Shown: one piece after another, positions 12,601-28,500 of the stretch
How the letters are laid out: every line of letters begins with the position of its first letter
How positions within the stretch are numbered: the first letter of the stretch is position 1
Assembly: GCA_037389465.1 (NCBI GenBank)
Contig: JAZARR010000269.1
Span: forward strand, 1 to 64,000
Reading direction: 5' to 3'
DNA length: 64,000 bases
From: Baylisascaris procyonis
Lineage: Eukaryota > Nematoda > Chromadorea > Rhabditida > Ascarididae
Program-made: the position numbers and the translations under genes
The notes under the pieces: model-generated
Told to the model about the DNA's origin: nothing
Databases searched by the model: none
Seen by the model: only the letters and a program-made list of their open reading frames with translations

Positions 12601-15600
12601 ACCGAACTCTTCCTAAGCATAATATCAGATGAGCTACGTGACTCGCTCCATTTTTCCCCATTCCATCCAAAAATGCCTTCGCGGCTTCTTAGAATTAGAT
12701 AGAGAAAATGAAACTATCTGCCTCATGCAAAATTACCTACCAACGTGATCACACTAACTCAACTGTTTTATCTATGAGTTCAAAATTGCGTCGAATCAAC
12801 AAGGGATGCCAGAGTTTATAAACACGCATCGCATACGCAACCTATCTCATTTAGTGTACACATTTCGGTTATAATTAATCATCTTCTATCTAATTTATTC
12901 ATTCGTTCGCATGAGACAAATCTTCAATTCATGCATGATCCATCACCACATGAGCAATAAAGCACACATTCAAAAAGAAAAGTAAGATGAAACATACGAT
13001 GGTCTTCATCACGAGCAACCTTAACTTCAACGCGATGTTTGTGCAGAATGGGAGGCAGATTCTTCAAACGATCATCTTCGGCTGACGAACAACTCGAGTT
13101 CTGCGATATCTGAAACAATTAACATTTCTGCCTCTAAAGAAAACTGAAGAAACGCATTCTCATTCAAAAGATTGCGTCAAAATGTTTAATGACCCCATCA
13201 ACACGATGCGATGAGAGACTCACAAACTTTACAATTGATTAACTCAACCGTTTGATCCATGAGAACTTTGCGGTGAGCCATCTCTCCCATTCACCCATAT
13301 TCGTTTCTAAATGAGGCAGATAAATTCGATAACATTTCAAGTGAACTTTATCACACAGTGCACTTTAATATGACATGAACGTGGACGCTGCTTTGCCTTT
13401 GAATATAAGAAACTGCTACGCAAACCGATTTGAATAATGCGCAACGTGAAACTCTGACTAATGTGGCAGGTGAAAGCATTTGTCCACCTAAGGGCATAAG
13501 TCTGCGGTCAAATAATATTTAATTCCCCCACCCCTCCCTCTCAGCCCCTGCACCCGATCCTTTATTACCTGGACAACGTAGAAACATACAAAGTAAGCAA
13601 GCAAAAAAAAAAAAAACACTCAAATGAACATTACAAAGAGAAGCAATCTATAAACGCTTCACAGCACCCCTCCCAAAAATAAAAACCCTCGCAGAAAACC
13701 ATCTACAAACCCCAAAAAGCCTGATTTTTGATAACTATCGAGTTTAATGACGACCGACATCTCTATATCCTCAACAAAACTTCCGCATAAAAACTTTGGA
13801 CTAGGTGCGATTCAAATGAGCGCAACTTTGTAGAGACGCAAAAAGGGATCTTTACAGCAGATCACGTAATTTTTCCGCCATACCTAGCAAGGAAGCAGAA
13901 AGGTCTTCTAGAGAGAATGGAAATACAATTATATACGTTTCGACGATGATGTCACTGATGCCACTTAACGCAGGATAAATTCAACTTTTTTATTATCAGA
14001 CGATGAAATCTCACAAGAGATGTTCTAATGATGGAGCCTCTCCCCTCCCTTCCGCTCTCGAAAAAATTATGTTCCACTGATATTCTGACTTCATGTTGAG
14101 GAAACCGCCCTTGCATTGAGGCCACTTCAAAATTCAGAACTCATCGAGGTGTTTGTTGGAGTTTTGAACCCAAATAAAATGAATTGAAGTGTGACTTAAT
14201 CGATGACAATTCGTTACGACGCTGTCTTCTCAGAGCTCCATTAACTCTCTTCTAAAGTTCGTGATTTGCAAAGCGCAAAACGAGTGAAGCCGTCTGTGCT
14301 CATGCGAATATATTGTATGTGTGTCTCCTACCTATGCTGTAGTTCTAGTTTGTTAATACAAATAAAGAATTTGACGGATATATCCATACAATGCAGCAGA
14401 CATCGCTACCGAAATTTCAGTTGAACTATCCACTGCTGAATAAGTGATGTATACTAAAATCTGTGGACATTCCGCGATCGTGCGAACCACTGATTCGGCT
14501 AACTATGAATGCACTACTGTACACATTTCACCTACTTTCCTTCTGGCACTTTAAGCTGACTTAACGAGTAAGAGTGCGAAAGACATATGGTATCAGCTCA
14601 TCTGGCGCCTTTCAGACTCGCTGCTAGCTCCATTGCCATTCACAGTTTTGAGTACACCTGACAGCATTAAAAGCAATAATTACGTTGTCGTCGTTCTCTG
14701 TGACGGTCGTATCGCTGGTATGCGATTCAGATGGCTTCTGCCTAACGAACACCGATGCCACACGACTCAGTTGCGTTATCGGTTCGGGTCTTTTCTCGTA
14801 CTCCACATTTTCTTCTTCCTCCTTGTATGGCCACTGCTTAAAATGACCAACAATCATAATTGGTATAGTCAGTATTTTTGAAGGGAGATGTCAACATGAA
14901 TGACAAGAAAAAAGTTTAAAAGAACTTTAAAAGACTTTGCGCACAAAAGGAAATGACAAAAAGAAAAACTACAAACATCTCAGAAATCAAAAATCATACT
15001 CCCCCTGTTCAACTGAGAGATGGAACGTTGCCTTGACGAAATTCCCCCTCCAATTCCTCCACTACTGATGCCACCACAGTGTTTGCAAAAAGCAGGAATA
15101 AGTCCGATAAACACTAGTTAACCCGATGCCATAAACTGAGAAACGCAGACGATATCCTTCTCACTGCACCCGGCAATTCAAGGATGCGTGCTCGCAAAAG
15201 AATAAAGTCTGCTTTACAACACAAATAAATCGGTTCAACCTTCATTTTCTTGAAATGAAGCTGCCTTCCCATATAACGAGATTCACACACATAGACATCC
15301 TTTTCATCGAAACCCTGGAAAAGCAGAAGGTGAGAAAAGAATACGAAAAGGATGATAGCTTTAATGTTGGAAACTTGATGTCGAATCTAACTCCAATTTG
15401 GAAGCTTACTCAAATTGCGTATTCAATCAGCGACCGATAAAACTGCAATATGGACAATCGTCAAAGAAAAGCCTGGACAGGCATCATAAAAACGTTTCAG
15501 GAGGAATAATTTAGCAAAAATTAACGGAAACAGAAACGCACAAAGCAGCGCATCACCTGGAATAAAACTTGAAACTTTTGTCTCAAGAAAAGCCCCAAGG

Positions 15601-16463
15601 CAAACAAAGATCAAGACTACAGTGCATTTCTTTTTAACGTTAAACGATTGAAAGATGGATACTTGTTAGGCCGGAGCAGGTATTTCTCAACTCTGAGAAA
15701 GTGTTTTAAACTGGGGAGAGGTCATCCAAAACTGCTTCCTCTGTCGCCTCCCTCATTGCGGGCCTTATTTCCGTATCGACTCAATTCCATTATCCATATA
15801 CCCTTATCGGTTCAACATCTCTCATTTATAAGAAAAAAGTGGTTTCTTGCATTGTGATCCTTTGTTCAAAGAGGGGAGCTTTCATCATATATCACATAGC
15901 TCTACAAGCGTGCTACTCTCGATTTTTTAGGCCATGGCTTTTCTCCAACTGTTCCTTCCCCCTCTCCAGCGACGCTTCCCCTCAGGCGGAAGTGGACTGA
16001 CTCTGTCAACCATGGAATCCTCATCTGAAAGAACATGGCCGAGTCCAGATCACTCTTGTTCTTATCATAGCGATGATCTGAATGGTTTCATGTAGCTCCC
16101 ACTCGATGGATATCTAGGATCTAGATCCCTTTGCGACACCTATGAACAAACGGATTTCATCAAAATCACAACTTCATTTCCACCTTTAAAGTTCTGTTCT
16201 TAACTCGAATATTATTTGCGCATATATATGCATGATACGCTTGCGTTCAACTGTGATCAATTTCACGAGAGCGCTTAGCAGATTAAAGTGATAAATTGGG
16301 AAATTAATGAAATACAGACAATTTTAAAAGGGTAAGCTTAAACGCGATAGTGATGAATGCATAGGAATGAATGTATATCAAAAAAGAGGCAATTCAATTT
16401 AAAAGGCAAATAAATAAGCAGACTCATATATATATATATATATATAAAACCCGTGAAATATCT

Positions 16464-16516
<53 letters not shown>

Positions 16517-19500
16517 TAATATCATTAAGTTTTGAATTATTGGTCATTAGTCATAAGGAAGTTAGAAAAAAGAGAAACAAGTGAACAAAAAGGGACATTA
16601 TATACATAATAAAGTCACTGAAATCTTTTAATTCTTCACCTTCGTTGTTCTTCTTCAAAAGTTTTGAATAAGAATACAATTTCAGATAGCAACTGTGAAA
16701 TAAGCACTGAAAAGGCAAACTATCATTCAAAAGATAAATTAACATGTAAGCAATAAGCAGTAATGTACACCTTTGGCTTTTCCTTTAGGTAATGTCGAAT
16801 GAACATCACGTGACATTTCCCGATTAATCGATCCACCGTCACCGTATCGAAATAAGGTGTTAAGAACACTTCCTGCAAAAGGACATTCACCTCACTATAC
16901 TTCAAAAGTATAACATCTGGAAAAACCTTCAATTATCCTCAAAAAATATTCCGAAAATGGCCATTGTTTGGCAGCAGTAAATCCAATTCAACAGAAAAAC
17001 TCAAACAACGCTGAAATCGTGTCAGCTGAGCTAGTATATGCTTTACGTTAGCCCTTCCCTTAACAAGAAACTCTAAGTGGGGAAAAAACGCCTAAATAAT
17101 GTGGGAAATTTTGAAATCGTTTTATCAAATAGTTTCAAATATTCATTTTATTGGCGAAGAATTGAAATCACCGAATAAACTGAAAGATGCACAAAGAGTG
17201 CAAAAATTCCCGGAAAAAGTGCTATCGAAGCAAAAGAAATGGGGAGATCGAAGGCGGAGTAAGCGAAGGAAAACACAACGTGTCAACAATAAACATTGCA
17301 AGCGGAAGTCCGTAAGTGCACACGTGCAGTGTGCATATAAATATATTACAAAACACAACAACGAGATCAATCGCCCTATTTGTTTATAACCGCAAAGAAC
17401 ACCGAACACCACTCTTTTATGGCAAGTTCGATGCTTCTGAATATTTTATAACGATTAAAATTTACTGATCCAAAGCAAAAACACTCCGATCTGTGATGCA
17501 CGATTCACATTTAACCTTACTGCCCAATGACGAAGAATACCAATCCACGTGAAAAAAGATATTAGCTTTCAGCAATTTGGCATTATTCCCATCCCTCAAG
17601 TGAACGAAAGGCCACTTCAAAAGGCGTCAATATCATAGTATGGTTCATCGCCGAAATATCTTCTTAATGAATACCTTAGCGAAAGTACAAAAGCAATGTT
17701 TAAACGCTGCATAAGACAACAAGAAAGAAGTATCCCTTAAAGCTGAAAAAATACCCACATTTTCGATGAACTTCCTCGTCGCTAAATGAAATGTCTCCTC
17801 CGGTCGATAGCACCAAATTCCCCTTGCGAACATATGCCCATCGCAATCCTTATAGAGTCGTTCAATTCGCATTATATGCCTTCGCGTTGCAGCTTCATCA
17901 CTTGCGGCCGCTATATATGCGTAGTCACGAATACGGTAAACACATCCTCCTTGACCAACCGTATCCAAATCCACATCCCCTTCCTGAAAGTTATACCTGT
18001 AAGAGTACATTGAAGAAAGGTGATGCAAAATGCAAAGACTTTACGCTCGAATGACCATTATCAAACCTGCTATTTGTTTTTTTTTTTTGTTACTTTATAG
18101 ATCAAAGATAGCTGTTATTGCAATTATGAAGCCCCTATTCAACCACTTTTACAAACCGACGGACAGAACTAAGAATATGAGGATGCCATCGCACTCTATT
18201 CCATTATTTGCAAAAAGTGAAATAGATGAAAAACCTCCATGTCTAACACGATCAGTTATGTATAGTCATAAAGTCAGAGGCTCGAATGTTCTATTGAAAT
18301 CAAAACTGCACCCTTGTTTTCCTTAATACTTTCATTAAACATTACTAAGTGAAAATATTTCACAAATTTATCATTGTCCATTGCAGAATTCAGTCACGCA
18401 GAAAAAGAAGCTTCGCATCGAGAAAAGAAGCTCCATATTCTTTATCGCAGCCATAACGCGTCCAATATTCGAAAAGGAGAAAGGGCGCATGTGTCAGAAG
18501 GAAAGCAATAACCTTATTTATGGCTCGCTCCTTCACAGTATTTATAATATGTGTCGAAAGCTTCAAAAATAATGCGAACAAAACACACCGCTTTCTGACC
18601 GAGTGTTTGTTCCTTGGCGTTTGCCTTGTCAGCCGCCGACTCCTCGGGTATCTTCTTCCTCCTCAATTCATCCACTTGCACAAGTAGTTTTCTCTCGGTG
18701 AAAAACCGTGCCGGTGAGATGAGTGTATTTCGGGTCAACTCATCGCGTACTTTCACGTAGTGCATTTGTAATTCAACCGCATCCTCGAACAACTGCAATA
18801 TGAATTACAATACGGAAACGTTGCTCAAAAAAACAATAAGCAGGCGGGCTTCCTTAATACGTTGCCTGATGCCTTGCAAACCTGATCACTCGAATGCACC
18901 TCAACGAGTTACACTCAATGGCACTTCAAGTAACCCCAGCAATCCAATAATAAAACTTGAATGACATATCCATCGAAATGATTCAAATTTTCTGTTTATC
19001 CCCATCAACGTGTCAGACATGCTGAGAAATGACATCACTGTCAATCGTCATTTCTGCGTACCAAAAGGCATCAGTTCAGCAGCAGAAATATCGAAGCTCG
19101 ACGATGAAGTGTAGAAATTTCTATTAAGCACGCAAATGAAGAGGATCAAAAAACTATTATAAAGAAATTTCGATATAGCCCATTAACATTTATGTTCGTT
19201 CAACAAATATTCAAAATATACAATAAGAGAAAAATAAAGGGCGAAATAGCAACACACGAACCTGCGAATCCGACCTGCTGTTCTGGCGTGCCGCATCAAA
19301 GAGAGCGAAGAGATCGTCCTGGAATCTATCCAGACGACGATAGCGCCCCTATAAAGCTCTTAAGATAAGATTCCGGGTTCTCCACTATTAAATCAGCAAA
19401 GCAAAGGTCGTGATGAGACAATCAAATCCTACTTGGTCCTCCAATTTTCGTACAAGACGAGAAAAGAGAGCACGAGCTGAGTACAAGCCACCCTTCAAAG

Positions 19501-22500
19501 TACAGTCACATCGTAACTGCAGCCAACTGCTTCAGTAAACTCGTTAGTGAAGTGCTTTTTAAAAAAATATCGGATAACGTCGAAATTGCGCAATTCCTGT
19601 TCCATAGAGGGAAAGAGCAGGAGATTAGAAGGAAAGATTCGCTGCAAGAGATTAACCACCAGGATGTCTCATTGCCAATAAACCATTATGGTAGCCATAT
19701 TTTTAGTTAATATGCTAGAATGTTCTTGACTATTATCAGATTACAACATGTGATTAATGCTCCGCACAAGTCTAACCTTATCGATGTTTTTCCTCATTTC
19801 GTCGAGCGAGAAAGGAAAGTCGTTCGGTTTGATGCCCTTTTTGCGCAATAGTGAAGGAACCTCAGCCAATGAGTCCGAATAGCACCGCCCATCCCTGTCC
19901 TAAAATTAGCCTCAATTAATGCAATTATACATTAGCAACTATAATCACATGTTCTAAAATTTGCATATCGCAAAAGGTTTCCAGCGATCGTTGCTTGTAC
20001 AATACTTACCACACTGTTGTCACTAGTCTTCTTTCCTATCACATGCTCTTTCGAAAAAAGGCTGTAACAATGACTGTCTTCACTGATACAGAAGAGGATG
20101 ATGAAACGAAGGGGAGGGTAGGAGTGGGGGTGGGGGTGGGGGTGGGGGTGGGGGTGGGGGTGAGGGTGGGGGTGGGGGTGGGGGTGGGGGGGGGGGGGAG
20201 GGAAGGACGATGGAAGATCATTTTCTGTGTTAAATTGCTCTCATCACTTTAGAAATATTTCGAACTTGAACAACATCATTCAAACGTTTCCATATGCAAA
20301 TCGGCAGTTCGGTGCTATAATACAATCCCAATCATCGATGGGAGAATAAGGCAAGAAAGTAAAAAAGCAAAAAAAAGCTTCAAAATAACGAAACGAAAAG
20401 AGTTCACAAGTTTAGCAAGCATCACCAAATAATTAAAATAATAGAAAATGCAATCGGATTTTAATTTAATCACATATTATATATAAATTCAGCAAGTAAA
20501 TTTACTGATAATTAAACAATTCCTTATTATCAGCATTAGACAAATGAAATAACATCAAATCGGTTTTCCAGAGTTCCAAAACATTCGCAAAAAATTGTAA
20601 CAATAAAAATTTCGGGCATAAAACAGAAAGAGAACGAGCAGGATGAAAAGCCCAACATTCCAATTAGCAACTATCCCTCCAGTTTAATCTGCCTGATCAG
20701 CAAAAAGGAAAGAGGAGGGATCGAGAGGGTGTGAACATTTCCGCGATCTAGAAAGGAGCAGTGTTGGAGTTATAGTTGAAAATATTCATTTAAAAAGTGA
20801 AAAGGACAGATCTGTGCAAAAGATATCGCTTAAAAAAGCATTGGCGGTCTGAAATGCTTCATATATCCCTCCCACTAGATGTGACCGTGCTCTGCTGCCA
20901 TTTCAAGTTGACAGATGACCGAGCCAGTCACGACTTCTAAATAGATGAGAATATGCACCGCCCGGTTCAGATCCTTTCCTACCTCTGAATAATTTACACA
21001 GCACTCACATACCTGATGATTATTGACAGCAATGAGAAGTGATGTCAGCAGAGTGCGAATCTCTGATTGCACGTTCACCACCGATGAATTACCTTTGCAG
21101 AGTTCACGCTTCTTCTGTAGAACAACCTTTTGCAAAGATAACGCATCCTGCAAAAAGAGCTTTATTGATCGAAACGAATCATACAACTCTTTGAAACGCC
21201 AGTAGGATGGAAGATCGAAAGCAAAAATGAAGTAAACAACAAAAACTACCACCCTTACTAATAATCGACGGTGGCAGTGCCGCCAATTAACCAAGTTTGT
21301 AAACTATACTACATTTTACTTTGCCTATGCCACACTGTGGTGACGAACAGCAGAGGTCAATTCCAGCAGAAATTAAAACACTAAAACCGCAATACTTCCT
21401 AGCAGCTATGTGCCGTCCGAAAAAAAAACCCCTTTCCAATGACGCCAATGACTTAAGTTGTTTAGTTGCGCAAACGATCTCATCTTGAGCTTTCTACCAG
21501 TTTCTTATAACCCTTCTTCGAATAGCCGGGCTTTGTAGATAGGTCAACTGAACGAAAGGGTATATGGGGACTGTACGTGGAAGAGAACTCATTTTCGCCG
21601 ATTTTTACCTTATTTCTATTCCTTTCTTTTTCTGCACTATTTTTGCCACTAGAATCCGAACACACCACAGAAGCAAGCGGAATTTCCGATCACCGCCTCC
21701 ACTTCACGCAGTCCCCACTGGAGAAAGTGCTAGGCTTAGAATCAAAAGCAACTGCAATGCTAGCAAATCAAGATTAATTAATACACGATATCTCTCCCCC
21801 CCCCCCCCCCAATAAACAGAGATTCATTGCAGAGAATACCATGGAAACCAATCGATGAAAAAAGGCCTCTGATACTGTCAAACAGCATCAAAATGAAATC
21901 TGATGTTGGCAATGGATGGTAACAATAAAATTTACTTTTAAGCTATTAAATGAGATTAACTGCATAGCAGGCGAACAACTGAAAGCACACCTATTGAACA
22001 ACAAAAAATGTTGGTGAGGCAGTGAATGATAGATAGCGACAGCATGCACCCGTAGACGACGATGCATCGGTGGAAAGCGTGGTACATCAAGAGGTGAGAG
22101 ATAACGATACATTTTATTGGACAATCACGTACCGCTCCCAATCGTGTGCCTCCTTTACCACTATCCACATAAGCAGAACAGCAAAAAGTATAAGTGAATT
22201 CAAACCATTTCAAGTGCGAAGCAACGAACAATCCCACCAACCTTATAAATTGTGCTTTCGGGCTCATTGTAGCGACATGCGTTATCGAACATGAGGATAA
22301 AGTCTGAGCAGAGAGCATCAACACTGTCGTAATGATGTGACGATATTCTTGAACCAATCTTCGCAAGATCAATCGGTTTCCTGATGACGTCATAATAGTC
22401 CGGATATTCCTAAAAATTTATGCAAATTCCATCAAAACTCACAAAATCACCTAACTGAAAACTCTAGGTGCCGATTCAAGCAACAAAACGCGAATAAGAG

Positions 22501-25500
22501 ATTGAACTGCAAGAGACGTATATATTGAAATGCATCCCGAGCCACGTTGCGAGAGTGAGTTTCATGTCTCTCACTTGAAATCTTTCCTCAATCCTTTGAG
22601 TTCCGTCTCTTCTATCTCTTTCATTGATCGTTCTTGCTCATTACTAGCGTTAATGTTCAGCGGCCTTACTATCATCTACCAGCACTCAGCTCATAACTGG
22701 GTCAATGAGATGATGCAATCCCCGTTTCATAACTCTGGTTTTACTGATGTATGATAATCGTACGTTCAATTACATCTTAAGTTGTTGTTTGTTATTGCCG
22801 TTGCAAAGAAGCTTAAGGTTTAATCAGCCAGATTTGAAGTGTAGGCAATCGCAGTGCTGAACAGCGTATTCAGGGTTCAGTGGTCAAACTCGGGACCAGC
22901 CAACCAGAATGTTGATGAAACTCCATCGAAGAAAAAAGGCACATGTAGCCGCGCCCTTGCCAAGTCAGGCCAGTTTGGTTATTGATCAGATTTCCCTACT
23001 ATTCACTGTTGGAGGTCTCAAGCAGCTTCGAGCAAAGAAGAGAATACTGGGCAGTACCCGAAACCACCAGTATCAAAGAACTCAGAAAAGGCGTTAGTGG
23101 CCGCATTTGGAAAGAATTCGCAGCACACGTTTCTAAGCTCAAGTCCACACACGTTAGGCAGTCAGTAGTTATAAATTCGAAAGAACTTGGTTGTCGGCAT
23201 ATCATTCGAGCAATTGTCCAGCACTTCGTATTTGTTGACAGTCGTATAATGATTCATATCATATCCAGCATTGTCATCGTTGACACAGTTACCGCAATCT
23301 GCACGCTAACTTCATATCACATCTCGCATTTTTATTACTTGGCATAGCCCATTACGAATTGCCACCAGTTCCTTTCATTTGTTATTTTGATATTGTTGGT
23401 GTTATGACTCTTCCTCTTATAATTCATATTCCATTTGCATCATGATTCTTAACCCTCTTTCTTCTTTCCGCTAATAGGCCGACGAACTTTAAGTTTTCTT
23501 TTCTATCATCCACATCGCCTTCAATCTATTTTGTTCACCACATCCATAAAGCATTCGAATGATGAAAGAAAGCTTCAAGTGTGTTGCCGACGTGAGAATA
23601 TATATGCAAATTACATATGTCAGTGAGATTTGCATAAAATCTGACAAACAACGAGAGGTCACAGCTATTGTCAATGCTGCAATAAATTCCTACCAACTCC
23701 GTATGAGCCAAAAACATAGTGACAATTGCAAACAAATGTCAACAAATCAAGTTTTGATGGCATTCTGAAAAGATATTTTCTTAAGCAAGAAGAAACCGCA
23801 AAAGAGGAATTCAGACTTTAATTAAAAGACGGGAGAAAAGTGAGTTGAGCAAGAGCACCCAAATTTTGTAACATTAAACATCTACAGGTACCATTAAAGA
23901 ATTCTACAGAACGCTGAGACCGTCTTTTCATCGTTAGTTATCTCTGAATCACTGTAGTCCGGCAACATGTTATTTTAGTTAATCTATTGCCGAAAGAAAC
24001 TATAGCGATGGATGATGATAAAAGTTGCAATTTGCATTTGAAAACGATAAAATTCACTTCTTAAATCGGTGTTGCTCATAATTAAACAAAATACGCCTAA
24101 CTGCAATCACCAACGCAGAAGACCTAATTCAAAAGTTATAATTAAGAAAGAAATAAAAATACCAATTTAGAAGGAAGTTCGAGGAAAGCGGCCGCCACAT
24201 TCCTCCCTCTAGCATCCTTGTAGTTCTTTATTAACGAGAACAAATCCATCTGCTTCTCGTGCTCAATATTTGTGATCGATGAGGAACTGTTCACATGACG
24301 TGTAGAATTTGTAATTGCGGCATTAAATGATGATGACAGCTTTGAACTGCTGCCACTAGCTGAATGAAGTCCACCACCACTCCCTCGTATCGGTATTGGT
24401 GTTCCACTAGAATACAATCCACTACTTATTTATCAACGAATATATATAATTCACTACAGCTCAAACATATTGCCTGATCACTAGCTACAGCTAGGCCCAA
24501 TAAAAGGTCTCGTGGTGGAAGAACAAACAGGAAAATACATTCCATAGTTTAGTAAGCAAAAATAATCGCAAATATTCACTCATATTTTGAACGAAAGTTG
24601 CAATTATGTGTCAAAACGAGGATCGCTTAAAGTTTTGCATTAGCCAAAAAGCACAAATCCTTTAAAGAAAATCACTGCATTCATTGCAAAGTTACATTTG
24701 CTCTTTGTTCTATTAATTTTTCTATGGTTATAAACAACAACACACCACAAATATTCAAATAAAACCAAATTCATCATCACCATTAAACGTGCAGAAAAAA
24801 AAAGATTAGCTGCTGGCAACATGCGACATGCATATGAGTGCATAGCGAAATTTTTGAAGAGAAGAAAGATTCTATAACATGCAAGAAATATGCAATAAAA
24901 CAGAATTCAAAAACTTAGAGAAAGCGATCAATCACACATCAAATTACAAAAGAAAAAAGACCACTGTTACCATCAATTCTGAATCTGGCACTCGCATTAA
25001 CAAGACTATCCAATTTCATCTCTGAGAGAAGCTGTATATTTTCAAAAGTTAAAAAAAAACTTTATTGAAAAGTTGATTTATGGAATAAAATTAACATTTT
25101 TAACACATGATGTCATGAAGCATTTTCATAACTTCGATATGCAAATTTGCAATGTTTTCATCTTATACGTAAATTTCAAATGAAGTTTTCTTAATTAACC
25201 GATTTGTAGAGGTAATGCACATAGCGTAAACGAGTTTTTTAAGCAATATTGGAACATATAGCTAGATGAGGACAACTGAACTTCAATCGTTCTCTTTACC
25301 CAGCATTATAAGAAATTTGGCAATTGCTTCACATTAGCATAAAATGGGAACTCAAAGATGTTCAAAATAAACGATTACTTCAATTAAAAGCTCCAAATGT
25401 CTCAACCAATATTCTCCACAACAATCGTCCACTCTTCATTAAACTCACTAGGCCATTTCATTCTTCACAGTCTATTTGTACCAATCCACACAGAAGTCTT

Positions 25501-28500
25501 TCCCAAATGCAAATCTAGTTCAACGAAATGCAAATGTAATTTATTTAGATATAGTCTTGAAACTTCAATTATTTTCTTGAAAGAAACATGCATCACTCTT
25601 GCACATCTAATCAGAGGATATCACCAAGCGAAATAACCACTCAAGATGCAAATATTTAAATCGAATACTGAAACTATGTGCTCGAAATCGAGCTCATAAA
25701 AATCGCTCCATCCTTCGATCAAAACAATCATTGATTATCCTGATACAACGCTTCATTAAGTGCTATCGGTGCTACTAACAAAAAGTGTGTTATTATAGGT
25801 GGCAATTTTATCACTTGAGTGGAAGAGAGGACGCGAATTGAGCAGAACGAAGGAAGGGTATAAAGGAGGTGCAGCGGGATTAGGTTGAATATACTACTGT
25901 CTAAAAATTTATGACGTATCATAAAAATTATAAAAAAGAAATAAAAACAGTAAACAGCACATCGTTGATGGAAAAAACAACTGATAAAAGGCTACGTGCA
26001 GAATGTTAAACTTTATACAGAAGAATAACCTGCAAAAGAAAAAAGTCGTTTGAGTAATTAAGAGAAAAGTGTGGAGAGATGACGGGAAGGACGAGGGGAG
26101 AGGAGTGAGACAGGATATTCCACGCCTCTGAATGCGCAAACCACTGTGCATGACAACCCAAGAAAATTCTCTATAGACCCAACAGAACGAACTCTTACCT
26201 ATGATTGATGTTGGCAGTCGGAATCTCTAATTATGACGGCCTCGAAAATCGCTAATGTGTCGGACTATTTGACGACCTTAAATCACTTCTACAGAGTATT
26301 CACGTTCAATTTGCGAACGTTAGGATAGTCGTTCTTAGCAAGACGGAGAAATATTCACGTGCAAAATGTTAATATCTCAAACCGCTCGAAACTCAGAACG
26401 CGGGAGGTCAGTTATCTAAATGAACCAGAAAGTAGTGCATAATTTCAAAGAGATAAGAATTGTGCTGCTCGCAACATGGCCAACACATCGGATAAGAGCA
26501 ACAAACGTGACAACAAAAGAGTGCAAGCAGTAGAGTGCGTTAGTGCCGACAGATTCTCACGAGTGTGCAAGCAGGTTGGAATAACCCGTACATCACATTC
26601 AAAAGTCGCCCACCCCTCCCCCTATCAAGTGGACTGTGAAAGGTTTGCGTCAGTGTTTTTTCGTGTCGCATAGCCTCATGCGACCTCCTCCCTCCCTCAT
26701 AGCCTCTCCCCCCCCTCACCACTAATGAAACACATCTCAAAAAATTTTTGATTTTAGGCTGCTCTATTTCTACTGCAAACCTTACAAAAAGGAAAGACTT
26801 AAACAATGAAATAAATTTTTCATTCAATGAGAATTTGCAGGGAAGTGACTGTGGTTCTGCATCAGCAGTGATAAATGCTTCTTATCCGAAACAGGAGTTC
26901 ACCTCCGTTTATTCTTAAGCAGTCATTTTGTTACCTTTTTCCCCACTTGCCCTTGGCCCCTCCCAACGAAACGAAATGGAACGGTGACGAGCTATAAAAC
27001 ATCGTCTCACCGAGATAACTCTCGTTCGTCATCTTGGTCTCGTAGTGCGAGAATACGCTCGCCTGTCGGTGGCGGGCGCGCTCTCTCCCTCGGCGGCAGT
27101 TTCGTTCGCAGCCAACTTCAAATTTTATAACAAATAAACACTGAATGAATTCAAAAGAAAAAAAAGGTCGCTTAAATGAGAGTCAAACTTTCATCAAGCA
27201 GAAAGAAAATAAGAGCATGAAAGAATAGCTTCAACTCGATTGAAAGCGATATTAAAGGGCATTAAAAATCAAATAAATATATGGAAAACATATTCAGCAA
27301 TCAATTGAATAGTTTAATAGAAAAATAAAGAAAAAACTAAATCGGTAATCATATAAAAGAAAACGAAAGAGCGCAGTCATTAAAAGGGAATTCCCTAAGG
27401 AAACAATAAAAATAATCGAAAATAAGAAACTGAATGGAAAACTAATAACTCATACGCCGAAATAAAATGTTGACTTTCAAATCGTTTGTATATAATAGCT
27501 CTACTTTCAATATACATGCAATCTTTGCAAATATTGAAATCGCAATCAACCTCATATATACAATAATCTAAAAAATGCGCTGAAGAGGCGCCCAAATTAT
27601 TACTCAGACGACCAATGCAGAAAAGCAGCTATAGCGTTAATTTGATAGCCTAATGAAGAATATGTGAAATTTAATGAATTAGCCGAAAACAAAAGAAAAG
27701 TACGAAGCCTCAAACATAATGCCCGAGGCACAATACATGCGATCAATTCAAGCACATTTATCAATCGACCTTCTAGTAAGCAAGCCAAAACCAACCAATG
27801 TAAATGCAGCATGACCCAAAATTCAAAAACCAATCCAGTATCACCATAACACAATTCTCAGTCATTCAGAAAACAGCTAGTAAAGATGCAGATAGGGACA
27901 ATATCTATGACATAACAAGTACGTCTGCACAATTCCTAGTCCCTCATACCGTCATGGAATGCCCTTCCAAGACACAATGGGAATCGTCCCAAACGCCTAC
28001 CAGCCCGAAGTGGAATGCAGTATACCAATGAGCGCGATCCCAGAACACGTAAGGTGGTCTACCAGGCTTTATTGCCAATGCCTAACCTGCCAGCTCCACT
28101 TCCAGTTCTCGTAAATGAACGACGTTAAGCACAGACGCATGCGTATCAAGATAAAATCATACAAAGATCAACAAGAAATTCCACTCAAATTACAGTTAGT
28201 AGTAATTACTACAAACACCACTTCCAAGCTTGCAATACATTCCCTTCGTATCTAATTTTAGAACTGCATCAGGGGTGGGGATGGAGGGAGCGGTAGTGAG
28301 AGAATTTCGAGGCACAATAGTGAGGATGAAAGTGGAGAAGACTGTGTGTAGAAGCCCGACACTCGGTCCTGGTCACAACATCGTTGGTCCAATAGCGCTG
28401 CACCCTCCCCTCTCCCCTTAAAAAACTTCAGAACAAACTATCTTTGCAAACCTTTACGTATCTCACGTGCATAATGGCATGTATCGCACACGATCTAACA

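Noticed and set aside
20039..20252. Gly-Val and Thr-Pro repeat proteins
   Set aside because: Translation of the (GGGGGT)n array, which lies inside a polybromo intron.
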